Numbered from the stretch's first letter, positions 36,753-46,667 are shown. The stretch: DNA of 64,000 nucleotides from Dietzia aurantiaca (GCF_021033825.1 NZ_JAIFXZ010000001.1:434001-498000); one strand, 5' to 3'. Program-made: numbers and translations. The notes: generated by a model not told the origin, from the sequence alone.

Positions 36753-37985
36753 ATGTCTGAGGCGGGCTTCAACCGGGCTGAGCAGCAGAATTCTCCTCAT
36801 TCGCCCTCCCGTCGGCGTCCGACGAGTCGTCCCCTATGGAGCCGTCCACTGGGCCCCACTGCCGTCGTCGCGGTTGTCGTCGTCGGCCTCCTCGCGGCCC
36901 TGATGGGCCGGCGCCGCACCGCCACAACAAGCCTTCTCTCATGCTTACACCGGACCGCCGGTGCCCATCCCGGGATCGAGGTCGAGGTCGAAGAGACCGA
37001 CGACGACGAGCTGCCCGTCTCCGGCAGCACGGACACCCGCGGCCCGGCCGGATCGGGGGTCCCCTCCGCGCCCGGGTCCCACGAGGCGTCCGGCGCCCGC
37101 GTCGGCACCTACGCGCGGTCGCGTACCCGGCGCCGTCGTCCCGCCACGCGCGTCGCCCTGGCCGCGAGTCTGCTGACGCTGTGCACGGTCGGCTCGGTGA
37201 TGGTGTCCGGCATCGCGCCCAGCACGTTCACCATCGCGTCGGCGGCCAGCTCCGACATCCCACTGCCGCCGGAGATCGCCGCGATCGTGGAGGAGCCCCG
37301 GCCGGACTGCAACGTCCTCAAGTGCGCGGTCCTCACGTTCGACGACGGCCCGGACCGCCACACGACCCCCGCGCTGCTGGACATCCTCGAGTCCCGCGGG
37401 GTCCCGGCCAACTTCTTCGTGCTGGGCACGCTCATCGCGGGTAACGAGGACATCATCCTCCGCATGCAGCGGCTGGGGATGGGCGTGGAGAACCACACCT
37501 GGGATCATCCCAACCTGACCATGCTCTCCCCCGCCGGCGTGACCGACCAACTGTCCCGGACCAACCAGGAGCTGTCCCGCGTGCTCGGGTACACACCCCG
37601 CTACATGCGGCCCCCGTACGGTGCGTGGACGCCCGGCTACACGCCGACCTTCGGGATGCGTCCGGTGCTGTGGGAAGTCGATCCGCAGGACTGGCTGTAC
37701 CGGAATTCGGCGACCGTCGTGCAGCACGTGGGAGGTCAGGTCGCCCCCGGTGACGTGATCCTGCTGCACGACATCCACCGGTCCTCGGTCGATGCCGTCC
37801 CGGGGATCATCGATTCGCTGCACGGCCGCGGGTACACCTTCGTCACACTTGACGACCTCTTTGAGGCGCGGCCCAACTGTCCCGTCGAGTTCTACTGCGC
37901 ACCTCCGGCGCCCGGCCCGGGAATGGCGGCCCCGCTGCCCGCGCCGCTGGCCGTCACCCCGTCACCGGTCCTGCCCGCCAACTAA
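36753..37985 (+). CDS. NodB-type polysaccharide deacetylase, membrane-anchored
   Basis: 410 residues. NodB domain from about 188: TFDDGPD (195-201, catalytic and metal Asp), HTWDH (248-252, metal His pair), RPPYGAW, VDPQDW and LLHDIH. It removes N-acetyl groups from peptidoglycan or another N-acetylated glycan outside the cell. Two hydrophobic stretches (about 36-51 and 132-152) precede it; only one is likely the signal or anchor, and the poorly conserved first 120 residues leave the start uncertain, with a start nearer residue 120 possible. The Pro-rich C-terminus is low-complexity. TATGGT at 36691 could be a -10 element. Confidence 0.85.
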   Translation: MSEAGFNRAEQQNSPHSPSRRRPTSRPLWSRPLGPTAVVAVVVVGLLAALMGRRRTATTSLLSCLHRTAGAHPGIEVEVEETDDDELPVSGSTDTRGPAGSGVPSAPGSHEASGARVGTYARSRTRRRRPATRVALAASLLTLCTVGSVMVSGIAPSTFTIASAASSDIPLPPEIAAIVEEPRPDCNVLKCAVLTFDDGPDRHTTPALLDILESRGVPANFFVLGTLIAGNEDIILRMQRLGMGVENHTWDHPNLTMLSPAGVTDQLSRTNQELSRVLGYTPRYMRPPYGAWTPGYTPTFGMRPVLWEVDPQDWLYRNSATVVQHVGGQVAPGDVILLHDIHRSSVDAVPGIIDSLHGRGYTFVTLDDLFEARPNCPVEFYCAPPAPGPGMAAPLPAPLAVTPSPVLPAN

Positions 37986-38016
37986 TAGCAGAGGTGGCGG
38001 TAGCGGGCAGGGCGCC

Positions 38017-38718
38017 TTACCTGGTCAGCCGCCCCTCCACGATGTACTCGCCTGCGGGCGGCTGGTACTCGGCACTGATCCCCGTATCGGATCCCCGGGT
38101 GATGAGCCAGGTGCCGGTGGGGTCACATGCGCCGGAGTAGATCTCCTCGCGGTAGACGCGCGCCCCGCCCTGGTCTCCCGTCGGGATAAGAGCGCCCCGA
38201 CATCCCGAATTCGGGTAGCTCACGCCGGACCCGGCGGACGAGAAGCTCATTCGCACGTCGACCGCGTAGTCAGACTGCCCTGGCCCGCGCTGCACCAATT
38301 GGCCACCGTAGTTGCCGGCCGCCGGTGCGATCATGTTCTCCCCTGGCTGCGGCGGTGTGGCCGGCTGGCCCGGCGGCGTCGGCTCCCCGGGCATGTCGGA
38401 CTCTCCTGGCGTGGTCGGCTCACCCGGTGCGGGGGTCGTGACCGGGTCGCCGGCAGTGGCGGCGCCGTCCTGCTCTGTCCCATCACGCTCCTCATCGGTC
38501 GGCGCGGTGGTCTCGGCGGCCGTCGACTGTTCCGCTGCGACCGGAGTGCCGTCCTCGGAGTCACGATCGACCACCAGGAACGCCACGAGCGCGATCAGGG
38601 CGCCCGCCAATACCCCGACGAGCAGGAGCATCGGCCCCTTCGACGGCCCACCTCCGCGACGTTCGTCACGGCCACCGGCCACAGCGGCCGGAATCGGTTC
38701 ACCGCGCCTGTCACCCAT
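38017..38718 (-). CDS. Bitopic membrane protein with two-cysteine extracytoplasmic domain
   Basis: 233 residues, GAGGAGG before ATG 38718. Cytoplasmic basic N-terminus, a helix at about 29-50 (MLLLVGVLAGALIALVAFLVV), a 75-residue Pro/Thr/Glu-rich linker, and a terminal domain of about 100 residues (NYGGQLVQRGPGQSDYAVDVRMSF ... SGCRGAL ... YSGACDPTGTWLITRG). The Cys pair and SYPNSGCRGAL pattern recall the exported domains attached to some actinobacterial Ser/Thr kinases. Stand-alone here. Function unknown. Confidence 0.7.
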   Translation of the reverse strand: MGDRRGEPIPAAVAGGRDERRGGGPSKGPMLLLVGVLAGALIALVAFLVVDRDSEDGTPVAAEQSTAAETTAPTDEERDGTEQDGAATAGDPVTTPAPGEPTTPGESDMPGEPTPPGQPATPPQPGENMIAPAAGNYGGQLVQRGPGQSDYAVDVRMSFSSAGSGVSYPNSGCRGALIPTGDQGGARVYREEIYSGACDPTGTWLITRGSDTGISAEYQPPAGEYIVEGRLTR

Positions 38719-38929
38719 GCACGCCTCCTCGACGAGTACTCGGGCACGGCGCCCCGGATCCCGAGTCCCGCGCCCCTCGAACCCCGATCATCGCACTCCT
38801 CGCGGCCCTTCGCCCTGTATCCGCATTCGCGTCCGGGCGCGCCCGGAACTATGGACGCCCCCGATCCATCTACGCCCACGCCCGCGCCGAATTGAGAGGA
38901 CAATGGTGCGCAGCAACGGAGGTGTGCAG

Positions 38930-39721
38930 ATGAGAGACGGCGTCGTCGTGGACATGGGCGGCAGCGGAACCCGGATCGGCGCGGTCGTGGACGGCCACGT
39001 CGTACGGGTGCACAGTGCACATGTGGCCACCGCGGAGGATCTCGCGGCGGCCGTCCTCGCCGTGGACCCCGTCCCCGCCGGCGTGGGCGTCTCCCTCAGT
39101 GGCAGTGTCGACGCAGACCGGGGCCGGGTCCTGGCCTCGCGCGCAGCGGCCTGGGCCGAGGGCGACCTACGCGCAGAACTCGTCTCCCGCATCGAGGCCC
39201 CGGTCTCAGTGATCGGTGACGGCGATGCCCACGCCCTGGCCATGACCCGCCTGCCGAAAGTCCGCTACGGCGGCATCGCGATCTCCCTCGGCGCAGCCCT
39301 GGCGTTCGGCGCCCTCAATAGCCACGGCGCGCTCATCCACCCCTGCGGCGTCACCGGTTGGGACATGGGGCACTGGCGGATCGTGGACGACCACACCAAC
39401 ACCGAGGCGTGGTGGGCACTCGGCGGCCACGGCCTCTACGACCTCGAGCGCGAGCACGGCGACGGCGCGGCGGAGCTCTACGCGTACCGACTCGCCTCGT
39501 TCCTCGTGGACACCGTGCAGATGTTCCGGCCGCAGACGGTGCTGCTCACCGGCGGGATCGTGGTGGGCCTGGGCGAGGCGTTGCACGGACCCGTCGCCGA
39601 GCAGCTCAACACCCTGCCGATCTCCGTGCCGACGCCCCGGGTCGTCTACTCGCCCTCCCGCGACACCGCCCTGTTCGGGGCGGCGGTGGCGGCCGGGCTC
39701 GCATTGCCGGAGATGCGCTAG
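38930..39721 (+). CDS. ROK-family sugar kinase-like protein
   Basis: 263 residues from ATG 38930 (MRDGVVVDMGGSGTRIG), with GGAGG 7 bases upstream; an ATG at 38903 has a poorer site. ROK fold: VVVDMGGSGTRIGAVVDG is the phosphate-1 loop, SVIGDGDAHALAM the central block, LLTGGIVVG the adenosine motif. The usual zinc motif CxCGxxGCxE is missing (only CGVTGWDMGHW is seen), and no N-terminal helix-turn-helix is present, so it is neither NagC-like nor a typical glucokinase. Substrate unknown. It converges on the SNF2 helicase gene over 37 bases. Confidence 0.7.
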   Translation: MRDGVVVDMGGSGTRIGAVVDGHVVRVHSAHVATAEDLAAAVLAVDPVPAGVGVSLSGSVDADRGRVLASRAAAWAEGDLRAELVSRIEAPVSVIGDGDAHALAMTRLPKVRYGGIAISLGAALAFGALNSHGALIHPCGVTGWDMGHWRIVDDHTNTEAWWALGGHGLYDLEREHGDGAAELYAYRLASFLVDTVQMFRPQTVLLTGGIVVGLGEALHGPVAEQLNTLPISVPTPRVVYSPSRDTALFGAAVAAGLALPEMR

Positions 39722-39758
39722 GACCGCCGCGAGCGGTCGTAGCCGGCCCGCAGCACCG

Positions 39759-42700
39759 CTACTCGAGCAGCCCCCGCAGGTCGTCGGCGGTCAGGGCGGC
39801 GGAGAAGTGCTCGCCACTGTCCAGCACGGAGGCGAAGAGCTCGGCCTTGCGCTGCTGGAGTTCCACGACGCGCTCCTCGATGGTGTCGCGGGCGACCATC
39901 CGATAGACCAGCACCGGGCGGGTCTGGCCGATGCGGTGAGCCCGGTCCACGGCCTGCGCCTCGGTCGCCGGGTTCCACCACGGGTCCAGCAGGAACACGT
40001 AGTCGGCGCCCACCAGGTTGAGCCCCACTCCGCCGGCCTTGAGGCTCAGGCAGAACACCTGCGCCCCGCCTTCGGTGAACTGCCCTACGGCCCCGGCGCG
40101 GTCGGTGGTCTTTCCATCGAGGTGCGCCACCGTGATCCCCTCGGCCCGCAGCCGGTCCACGACGGTGTCGAGATAGGTGGTGAACTGACTGAACACCAGC
40201 GCGCGATGCCCCTCGGCCACCACCTCACGCAGCGAGGCCACCAGCTCGTCCGTTTTGGCGGACGCGATATGCGCGTGGTCCGGATCGATCAGCGACGCGT
40301 CCAGGCAGAGCCTCCTCAGCACGGTGAGGCCGGCGAGGATAGAGATGCGGTTGGCGTCGAAGTCGTCCAGCAACGCCAGCAGTGAGGCCCGCTGCCGGGC
40401 GAGCTCGCGGTCGTAGATCCGGCGGTGCGCGGCCGAGAGGTCGACCTCCATCACCGCGTCGGTGCGCGGTGGCAACTCCCCGGCCACCAGTTCCTTCCGA
40501 CGGCGGAGCAGGAACGGCCGCAGTCTGCGCCGCAGCCGCTGCAGCGCCTCGGCGTCGCCGTTCTTCTCGATGGGGGTGCGGTAGAGCGCCCGGAACTCCT
40601 TGGCATCGGGCAGCACTCCCCGGCAGGACAGTGCTGCCACCGCCCAGAGTTCGGTGAGGTTGTTCTCCATCGGTGTGCCGGTGACCGCCAGCAGGAAATC
40701 CGCCCGCAGCCCGGCGAGCGCGGCGAAGAGCTTGGACGACGGGTTCTTGGCCTGCTGCGCCTCGTCGAGGAACACTCCCGCCCACGGCACGCCCGCGTAC
40801 GACTCGGCGTCCAGGCGCAGTACGGTCGCGGAGGTCACCACGATGTCTGCCGCGGCCGCGTCTTCGGCGACCGTGGTGGCGGACTTGGTCTCCGTCGCCG
40901 ACCGCCGGGCGACCCGCAGGGAGGGGACGAACCTGCGCGCCTCCGCCTCCCAGTTCGGGACGACCGAGGAGGGTGCCACCACGAGGAACGGCCCCGGCGC
41001 GGCGTCCTCGGACGCGGCCGCGGTCTCGTGGGCGTGCGCGATGAGCGCCAACGACTGGATGGTCTTGCCCAGGCCCATGTCGTCGGCGAGGATCCCGCCG
41101 ATCCGGTGCCGCCACAGCATCGCCAGCCAGTTCAACCCGTGCTGTTGGTACTGCCTCAGCTCGGCCTCCAGCATGGCCGGCGCCGGTACCGGCTCAGGGG
41201 TGTCGGAGGCCAGCTCGAGCAGTGCCTTGGCGCGGCCGGTGGGCGGGGCCAGGTCGTCTGCCAGTTCGGCCAGGTCCGCCAGCAGTCCCGCCTGCCCCAG
41301 GCCGATACGCAGGCCGGTGCCGTCCGGCTCGCGGCCGGCCCGGTCGGCCGACGCCGCGATCGCCTCCTCGAGCAACACCCGTAGTTCGCCGAACCGTTCC
41401 AGATCGACCGACACCAAAACGCCGTCGGCGGTGACGAACTCCTCCTGGCCGGTGACCACCGCCTGGAACACCGTCGCGAACGGCACAGGCCGGCCTTCGA
41501 CGCTCACGGACACCGACAGTCCCAGCCAGTCGATGCCGGATCCGTCCTCCTCTGTTGCCACGGACACGCGCAGCCCCTCGGTGGCCCGCCGGATCTCCGG
41601 CACCTCCTCCGCCACGGACACACTGACCCCGTCCAGCGCCTCCAGCGCGGCCACGCCCTCCGCGAGCAGGGACCCGGCGTCCTGACCGGAGACCCGGAAT
41701 TCACCGATGGCGAACGTCCACCCGTACTCCGTGCCCGCCACCGCCGCGGCCAGGGCGACGCAGGGCTGATCCTCGATACCGAGCACGCCCGCACTCAGGT
41801 CCTGCTCGGACAGTGGTTGCCTGCGCCCGGCCTCGGTCCCGTCCGCCATCCGCCACACCTCGACGCGATGCCACTGCAGAACGAGCTCCAGCACGGCGCC
41901 CGGCTGTGCCCCGGCACGCGGGCCGGACACACGACCCCGCGGCCGCTCCTGAGCACGTCCCGCGTCGCCGCCGAGGTAGGGACGGATGGTCAGTTCCAAC
42001 TCCACGCGGGCGAACTCGGGAAGTTCCAGGCGGCCCACGCGGTCGATCACCGGGAAGCGCTCGACCAGGTCGGGAAGGAACTCCGCACAGAACTCGGCGA
42101 CCGCCTCGTCGGGGATTCTCAACGAGCGCCACCTGCGCAGCCGCTCGGCCACCCCGGGCTCCAGCCGCCCCACCGGGCAGAGCTCCAACACCCGGCCGCT
42201 GATCACCGCGACCATGTCCCCGCGCTCACCCACGAGAGCGCCGGGCAGGGGGCGTCCGAACTCGTCGTCGTCACGGTCGTCGTCATGGTCATCGAGGTCG
42301 CCGTGGTCGCCGTTGTCGTGGTTGTCCTCGTCGTGGTCGTCGTCACCACCATCCGGGCCGCCGGCACTGTCCCGCGGCACCTCTGCCGCGGCGACCACGA
42401 CCAGCTCCGACCCGTCCGGACTCCACGTGGTCAATCCGACGCGGCGCGGCGGGCCGGGCCGGACGTCGAGCAGCCCGTCGCCGGGGACGATCTCCACGTC
42501 GGCCTCCGCCGCCGTGGCGAACAGGGGCCAGAGCGCGGGCACCTCGGCATCGCACAGATCGAGCCAAACACGGGCCTGACGATGGCTGCGCGCGAGGGCG
42601 TCGACGGCCCGGAACCACCCGGACTGCGCGTGAGACATCCCGCCGTCCCATCCGTACCGCAGCTGGTCCCACTCCACACCCGCCGACTTCCAGCGGCCGC

Positions 42701-43217
42701 CCTTGCCCGGCACCACGATCCGGGCCTTGAGCCGGTTGCCCAGGCCCGGCTGGATGCCACCCGAGCCGTCCCCGAGGTCGGAATCGTCCGCCACCAGCGA
42801 CAACTGGAGCCCGATCACCGGAGCCTCGACAACACGCGGGTGGTGCATCTCGAGCGACTTCACGGACTCTTGCGCCAGCCTGCGCCACTCCGGGATGTCC
42901 GCGTGGTGGCGCCTCTGCTCGCCCACGAACAGCAAGAGCGCCGCGGCATGCTTGCATTTCAGCGCGACCGGACACGAGCAGATCGAGCGGGTGGGCCGGG
43001 CCGAACCGTCCGGGTCCGGAGCCGTGAGGTGGACGGTCGTGGAGTACCACCGGGAGCCGCTGCCCCTGACCTCGGCGGTGAACCGACGGTCGTCGGAGTG
43101 ATAGGAGACGCGCCGGAGCCTGTCCGCGTTCGCGTAACCGCGGGCGCGCCCCAGCGCGGCCGAGCCCACGAAGGACTCGATCTCGGACTCGGGGACCCAC
43201 ACGTCGGACTGGAGCAC
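39759..43217 (-). CDS. SWIM-zinc-finger SNF2 helicase-like ATPase
   Basis: 1152 residues. DNA-dependent translocase of the bacterial SNF2 class, presumably acting in transcription or repair. N-terminal SWIM finger C80-x-C82-x5-C88-x-H90 (CSCPVALKCKH), a bacterial SNF2-associated region (about 130-680), then the motor: Walker A DDMGLGKTIQSLAL, Walker B DEAQQAKN, TGTPMENNLTELW, and the C-terminal RecA half with LVFSQFTTYLDTV and DRAHRIGQTRPVLVYRM. An Asp/His-rich run (about 289-320) interrupts the middle region. GTG start at 43217 has a weak ribosome site. Usually a solitary gene in actinobacteria, as here. Confidence 0.92.
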   Translation of the reverse strand: MLQSDVWVPESEIESFVGSAALGRARGYANADRLRRVSYHSDDRRFTAEVRGSGSRWYSTTVHLTAPDPDGSARPTRSICSCPVALKCKHAAALLLFVGEQRRHHADIPEWRRLAQESVKSLEMHHPRVVEAPVIGLQLSLVADDSDLGDGSGGIQPGLGNRLKARIVVPGKGGRWKSAGVEWDQLRYGWDGGMSHAQSGWFRAVDALARSHRQARVWLDLCDAEVPALWPLFATAAEADVEIVPGDGLLDVRPGPPRRVGLTTWSPDGSELVVVAAAEVPRDSAGGPDGGDDDHDEDNHDNGDHGDLDDHDDDRDDDEFGRPLPGALVGERGDMVAVISGRVLELCPVGRLEPGVAERLRRWRSLRIPDEAVAEFCAEFLPDLVERFPVIDRVGRLELPEFARVELELTIRPYLGGDAGRAQERPRGRVSGPRAGAQPGAVLELVLQWHRVEVWRMADGTEAGRRQPLSEQDLSAGVLGIEDQPCVALAAAVAGTEYGWTFAIGEFRVSGQDAGSLLAEGVAALEALDGVSVSVAEEVPEIRRATEGLRVSVATEEDGSGIDWLGLSVSVSVEGRPVPFATVFQAVVTGQEEFVTADGVLVSVDLERFGELRVLLEEAIAASADRAGREPDGTGLRIGLGQAGLLADLAELADDLAPPTGRAKALLELASDTPEPVPAPAMLEAELRQYQQHGLNWLAMLWRHRIGGILADDMGLGKTIQSLALIAHAHETAAASEDAAPGPFLVVAPSSVVPNWEAEARRFVPSLRVARRSATETKSATTVAEDAAAADIVVTSATVLRLDAESYAGVPWAGVFLDEAQQAKNPSSKLFAALAGLRADFLLAVTGTPMENNLTELWAVAALSCRGVLPDAKEFRALYRTPIEKNGDAEALQRLRRRLRPFLLRRRKELVAGELPPRTDAVMEVDLSAAHRRIYDRELARQRASLLALLDDFDANRISILAGLTVLRRLCLDASLIDPDHAHIASAKTDELVASLREVVAEGHRALVFSQFTTYLDTVVDRLRAEGITVAHLDGKTTDRAGAVGQFTEGGAQVFCLSLKAGGVGLNLVGADYVFLLDPWWNPATEAQAVDRAHRIGQTRPVLVYRMVARDTIEERVVELQQRKAELFASVLDSGEHFSAALTADDLRGLLE

Positions 43218-43431
43218 GCCGCCAGGCTAGAGGACGACGACGACAACGCGACCCGCCGCTGGGCCCCGCGGCCCGTCCCTGTGGAGACGGACGGGGCTGT
43301 GGATGGCCGGAGGCTGCAGCCTGTCGGACTGCGGCGCTACTGTGTCGACACCCGGTCGGATCGATCGTGATCCACCATGCTCGATGCACATCCGAGACCG
43401 GCCGGTCTCACCAGACTCGCCAGGAGGCTCA

Positions 43432-44703
43432 ATGACCACCCACGGGGGAGAGCCGGTTCCGCTCGCCGCCGCCCTCGATGCGCTGCGCATGACCGGAATG
43501 GGGTCCCCCCGCGCCGAATCGCGCCATGGCGAACCGCCCCGCGCCGACGGTGCGGATCCCACCGCCGGGCCCGCACAGGTCGCCGCGCACTGGCCGGACG
43601 GGCCCGGTCGAGTTCTCGAGCGCACCGACGCCCTTGCGCTGTCGGAGGTCGAGTGGGATCGGGACGTCGTGTTCGACGCTGTCCGCGAGGTCGCCGCCCT
43701 GGCGCACCTCGAGTACACACGAATCCGCCTGATCGAGGACCCGGCCGAGTTCCCCGTGGACCCGGAGGCGTTCGCCGAGCTGCGCCGCGACGAGCGCTCG
43801 GAGAACCCCCTGCGCATGGGGTGGGTGCGCCACCTCGGGATCCTGGCCGACCGGCGGCTCGTGCGCCGGCTGCGCGAGTGGACGGCGACGCACAGCCGCA
43901 CCGCGGACCCGGCCCCGGGCGGAAGCGACGGCCCCGGACACATCGTGAGTGCCTACGCCGAGGCCGGGCGTTGGGTGGAGAACGACGGGGTGTTCGAGGG
44001 GATCCTGCTGTCGCCGGTCACCGACCTCGTGGAGGCCTATGTCGGGTTCATGATCGACCAGGGCGCGGCCGGATGGGATCACGACTGGCATCCCCGGGAC
44101 GGGGTGATCGAGGAGTTCGGGACGGACCTGGAGATCGGCCGGCTCCTGACCGACGCGTTCGGTGCGGGGCTGGGCTATCTCGCGCTGGTGGACGGCGAGA
44201 TCGCGGTCGCTCGGCGACCGGTCCTGCGTCTACTCGAGGCCCCGGGAGTAGACGGGCGGCCACGGTTTCACCACGAATGCGGACCCGCCATCGAGTTCGC
44301 CGGCGGCGCCGGGCTGCACTTCCTCAAGGGTGTCCTCTTCCCGGGCTGGACGCACCGGGCGATCGTCGACGGCGCGCTCACCATGCGGTACCTCCGCGAC
44401 ATGGAATGCCCGGACGTGAGAATCGCCGCGTATTCGTCCATGCCGCCGGCGGCGCTCCTCGACGGCCTCGACCCCGCACTCGTGGACATGGGCGCCGAGG
44501 GCACACTGCTGTACCGGATCGACGCCATGCCCGATCATGACCGGCCGGTCTGGTACACGGTGACGACCGACCCGTCCACGAACCGCGAGCGCGGCGAGTT
44601 CGTCCCACCCGAGGTGGGAGCACTGGAGTCGGCGGACGCCGCCCGGGCCGCGGCCCTGGGCCTCTCCGTCGAGGACTACCTACGCATGATCCTCGAGGGC
44701 TGA
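43432..44703 (+). CDS. Conserved hypothetical protein, possibly DUF6745-like
   Basis: 423 residues from ATG 43432, AGGAGG 5 bases before; the frame extends upstream but the sequence there is not conserved-looking. Soluble, no membrane segment. The C-terminal part (GLHFLKGVLFPGWTHRAIVDGALTMRYLRDM ... MGAEGTLLYRIDAMPDHDRPVWYTVTTDPSTNRERGEFVPPEV) recalls DUF6745 proteins (a leucine-rich-repeat-linked domain), but this is a weak match from memory. Function unknown. The last 24 bases overlap the convergent DUF368 gene. Confidence 0.65.
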   Translation: MTTHGGEPVPLAAALDALRMTGMGSPRAESRHGEPPRADGADPTAGPAQVAAHWPDGPGRVLERTDALALSEVEWDRDVVFDAVREVAALAHLEYTRIRLIEDPAEFPVDPEAFAELRRDERSENPLRMGWVRHLGILADRRLVRRLREWTATHSRTADPAPGGSDGPGHIVSAYAEAGRWVENDGVFEGILLSPVTDLVEAYVGFMIDQGAAGWDHDWHPRDGVIEEFGTDLEIGRLLTDAFGAGLGYLALVDGEIAVARRPVLRLLEAPGVDGRPRFHHECGPAIEFAGGAGLHFLKGVLFPGWTHRAIVDGALTMRYLRDMECPDVRIAAYSSMPPAALLDGLDPALVDMGAEGTLLYRIDAMPDHDRPVWYTVTTDPSTNRERGEFVPPEVGALESADAARAAALGLSVEDYLRMILEG

Positions 44704-45741
44704 TCCGTCGGCAGCCCGGCGGGACAGCACGTGCTCGGCGACGATCACCAGGGCCACGAGGATCGCGCCGCCGATCGCGGCGGCCACCACGATGAGCCAG
44801 TCGTCGCCGGGGCCGAAAACTGCGCCGACCTCGTCGTCACGCCACGGCCACAGGGCGCGCAGCGAGCCGATCATGAGGCCCACCATGACGATCAGCGTGG
44901 GCTTGCGGAAGTCCTCGAGCAGGCGGTCGAGGACCTTGACGAACAGCGCGATCCCCACAAACGCGCCGGCGATGAACACCGCGATGTACGGGATGTTCCG
45001 GTCGCTGACGGCGTTCATCGTGGGCACGTACAGGCCCAGCGCCATCAGCAGGAACGAGCCGGACATCCCCGGAAGCACGAGCGCACAGATCGCCACCGCT
45101 GCCGCGACGAACACCAACAGGTAGGACGGGTTCTCGATCTCGCCGCGGGGCAGACTGGTCAGGGAGAACGCCAGCACGGCGCCGCCGACCAACAGCAGTG
45201 CGAGCACCCACGTTCGTCCCCCCGGGGTCTGGCGGGCCATGCTCCACGGCACGAAGATACTCGCGGCCACCATGCCGAGGAACAGGCCGCTGGAGATCTC
45301 CGGCTGGTTCTCGACGAAGTCTCCCAACACGCCGGCCATGGTGAAGACCATGGCGAGCATGCCCAGCGCGAGAAGCCCGAGCAGCCACCAGTCGGCGTGC
45401 CGGAACGCGGCCCTGGTCCGGACCGCCCGGCCCTTACCGAGAATCGCCGAGCGCATGCCGTCGACGATGTGCGCGCCGGTGTCGAGCAGACGCGGGTACA
45501 CGCCCACGACCAGCGCGACCGTGCCACCCGAGATACCCGGGACCAGCTCGGCCATACCGATCAGGGCGCCTCGCAGCACATTGCCGACCGCCTCGACCGG
45601 GCCGGGCCGGCCGGGGACGGGGCTGGCGGGATCGAGATCGGAGTCCGCAACGGGGTCGTGGTGCACCGACTCGGCGGGCACGGTGCCGGCGGACATGGCG
45701 TCGACGGGCTCGGAGTCGGGACGGGGAGGCTCGACAGACAT
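44680..45741 (-). CDS. DUF368 polyprenyl-phosphate transporter-like membrane protein
   Basis: 353 residues: a polar N-terminus (about 50 residues) and about eight to ten helices. The family duplicated motifs are ELVPGISGGTVALVVG and LVLPGMSGSFLLMALG. DUF368 (PopT) proteins were shown elsewhere to translocate undecaprenyl phosphate for cell wall lipid recycling, the same broad role as some DedA proteins (one is encoded at 20579). ATG 45741 follows AGAGGG. It may be the carrier-lipid recycling protein of this organism; other loci could share the role. Confidence 0.88.
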   Translation of the reverse strand: MSVEPPRPDSEPVDAMSAGTVPAESVHHDPVADSDLDPASPVPGRPGPVEAVGNVLRGALIGMAELVPGISGGTVALVVGVYPRLLDTGAHIVDGMRSAILGKGRAVRTRAAFRHADWWLLGLLALGMLAMVFTMAGVLGDFVENQPEISSGLFLGMVAASIFVPWSMARQTPGGRTWVLALLLVGGAVLAFSLTSLPRGEIENPSYLLVFVAAAVAICALVLPGMSGSFLLMALGLYVPTMNAVSDRNIPYIAVFIAGAFVGIALFVKVLDRLLEDFRKPTLIVMVGLMIGSLRALWPWRDDEVGAVFGPGDDWLIVVAAAIGGAILVALVIVAEHVLSRRAADGSALEDHA

Positions 45742-45895
45742 CCCTCTACCTTCCCCGAAGAACCGCCCGGGCGGCTAACCACCACCCGGTTCGCCGCAGG
45801 AAGTGTGACCAACCCGTCACCGCCGAGGCGACTAGAATCGATCTGCAGATCCGCGCCCTCCTCGCGCGCGGGCCGGCGGGAAAGGAGCGTGCGCC

Positions 45896-46573
45896 ATGCC
45901 GATGCACTATCCCCCGCTCGCCGACGGCACCTACCGCTACGGCGACGAGCCCCGTCCGCTGCCCTCCCCCGAGCCCGGCCCCGACACGGTGTCGCCGAAC
46001 GCGCCGCCGCCGACCGTTGCCGGCCTCCCCGGCGATGCACCACCTCCCGCGGCGCCCGCCGGATCCTCCCGCCCGCGCGGAACCGTCGCCGCCGTCGCGA
46101 TCGTGGGCGGGCTCGCGCTCGTCGTCGTCGCCGTCGTCGGCATGGCACTGTTCGGTCCCGGCGCCGACCGCAGCGGTCCCGCCGACACCATCCGTGGTCC
46201 GTTCCCCGGCTCCGGCCCCGCGCAGGCGCCGATCCCCGGCCCGGGCGAGTTCACCGTCGACGGCACGTTCACCGTCGTGTCCACGCCCGCCGACCCCGTC
46301 TCCGGCGACCGCGCCGGCTGCGACATGCCCGACTCCCTGTCCGACATCGGCGAGGGCACGCCCCTCACCCTCGTCGAGGACCACACCGGCCGCGAGATCG
46401 ACGCCCGCCTGGCCTACGACGGCGGCGACCTGTCCTCCTGCATGTTCACCTTCCAGTTCCCCGACGTCACGCCGGACGGCACGCTGTACCTGATCGAGCT
46501 CCCCGGCCGCGGCCAGCTGGTCTACACCGAGGACGAACTGCGCGCGGGCGTCGACATCTCGTTGGGCCGGTGA
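45896..46573 (+). CDS. Bitopic membrane protein with two-cysteine extracytoplasmic domain
   Basis: 225 residues, AAGGAG before ATG 45896. Pro-rich cytoplasmic N-terminus (1-60), one helix (about 63-87), then an exported domain of about 110 residues with GEFTVDGTFTVVST, a Cys in RAGCDMPDSL and a Cys in LSSCMFTFQF, ending in beta strands. Similar in plan to the proteins at 18577, 38017 and 48052 but without clear sequence similarity. Function unknown. It ends 94 bases before the flavohaemoglobin-like gene. Confidence 0.7.
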   Translation: MPMHYPPLADGTYRYGDEPRPLPSPEPGPDTVSPNAPPPTVAGLPGDAPPPAAPAGSSRPRGTVAAVAIVGGLALVVVAVVGMALFGPGADRSGPADTIRGPFPGSGPAQAPIPGPGEFTVDGTFTVVSTPADPVSGDRAGCDMPDSLSDIGEGTPLTLVEDHTGREIDARLAYDGGDLSSCMFTFQFPDVTPDGTLYLIELPGRGQLVYTEDELRAGVDISLGR

Positions 46574-46667
46574 GCCCGCCGCCGCGGCTAAGCTGAAGAC
46601 CACGCCCGACGACGACAGCCACGGCCAACGGGAGTACCAGACGACGACGTGACGGGAGGCGCATCAG

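Noticed and set aside
42258-42350. GAC/CAC triplet run as a possible CRISPR or tandem repeat locus
   Set aside because: In frame inside the helicase gene, no spacers and no fixed repeat unit.
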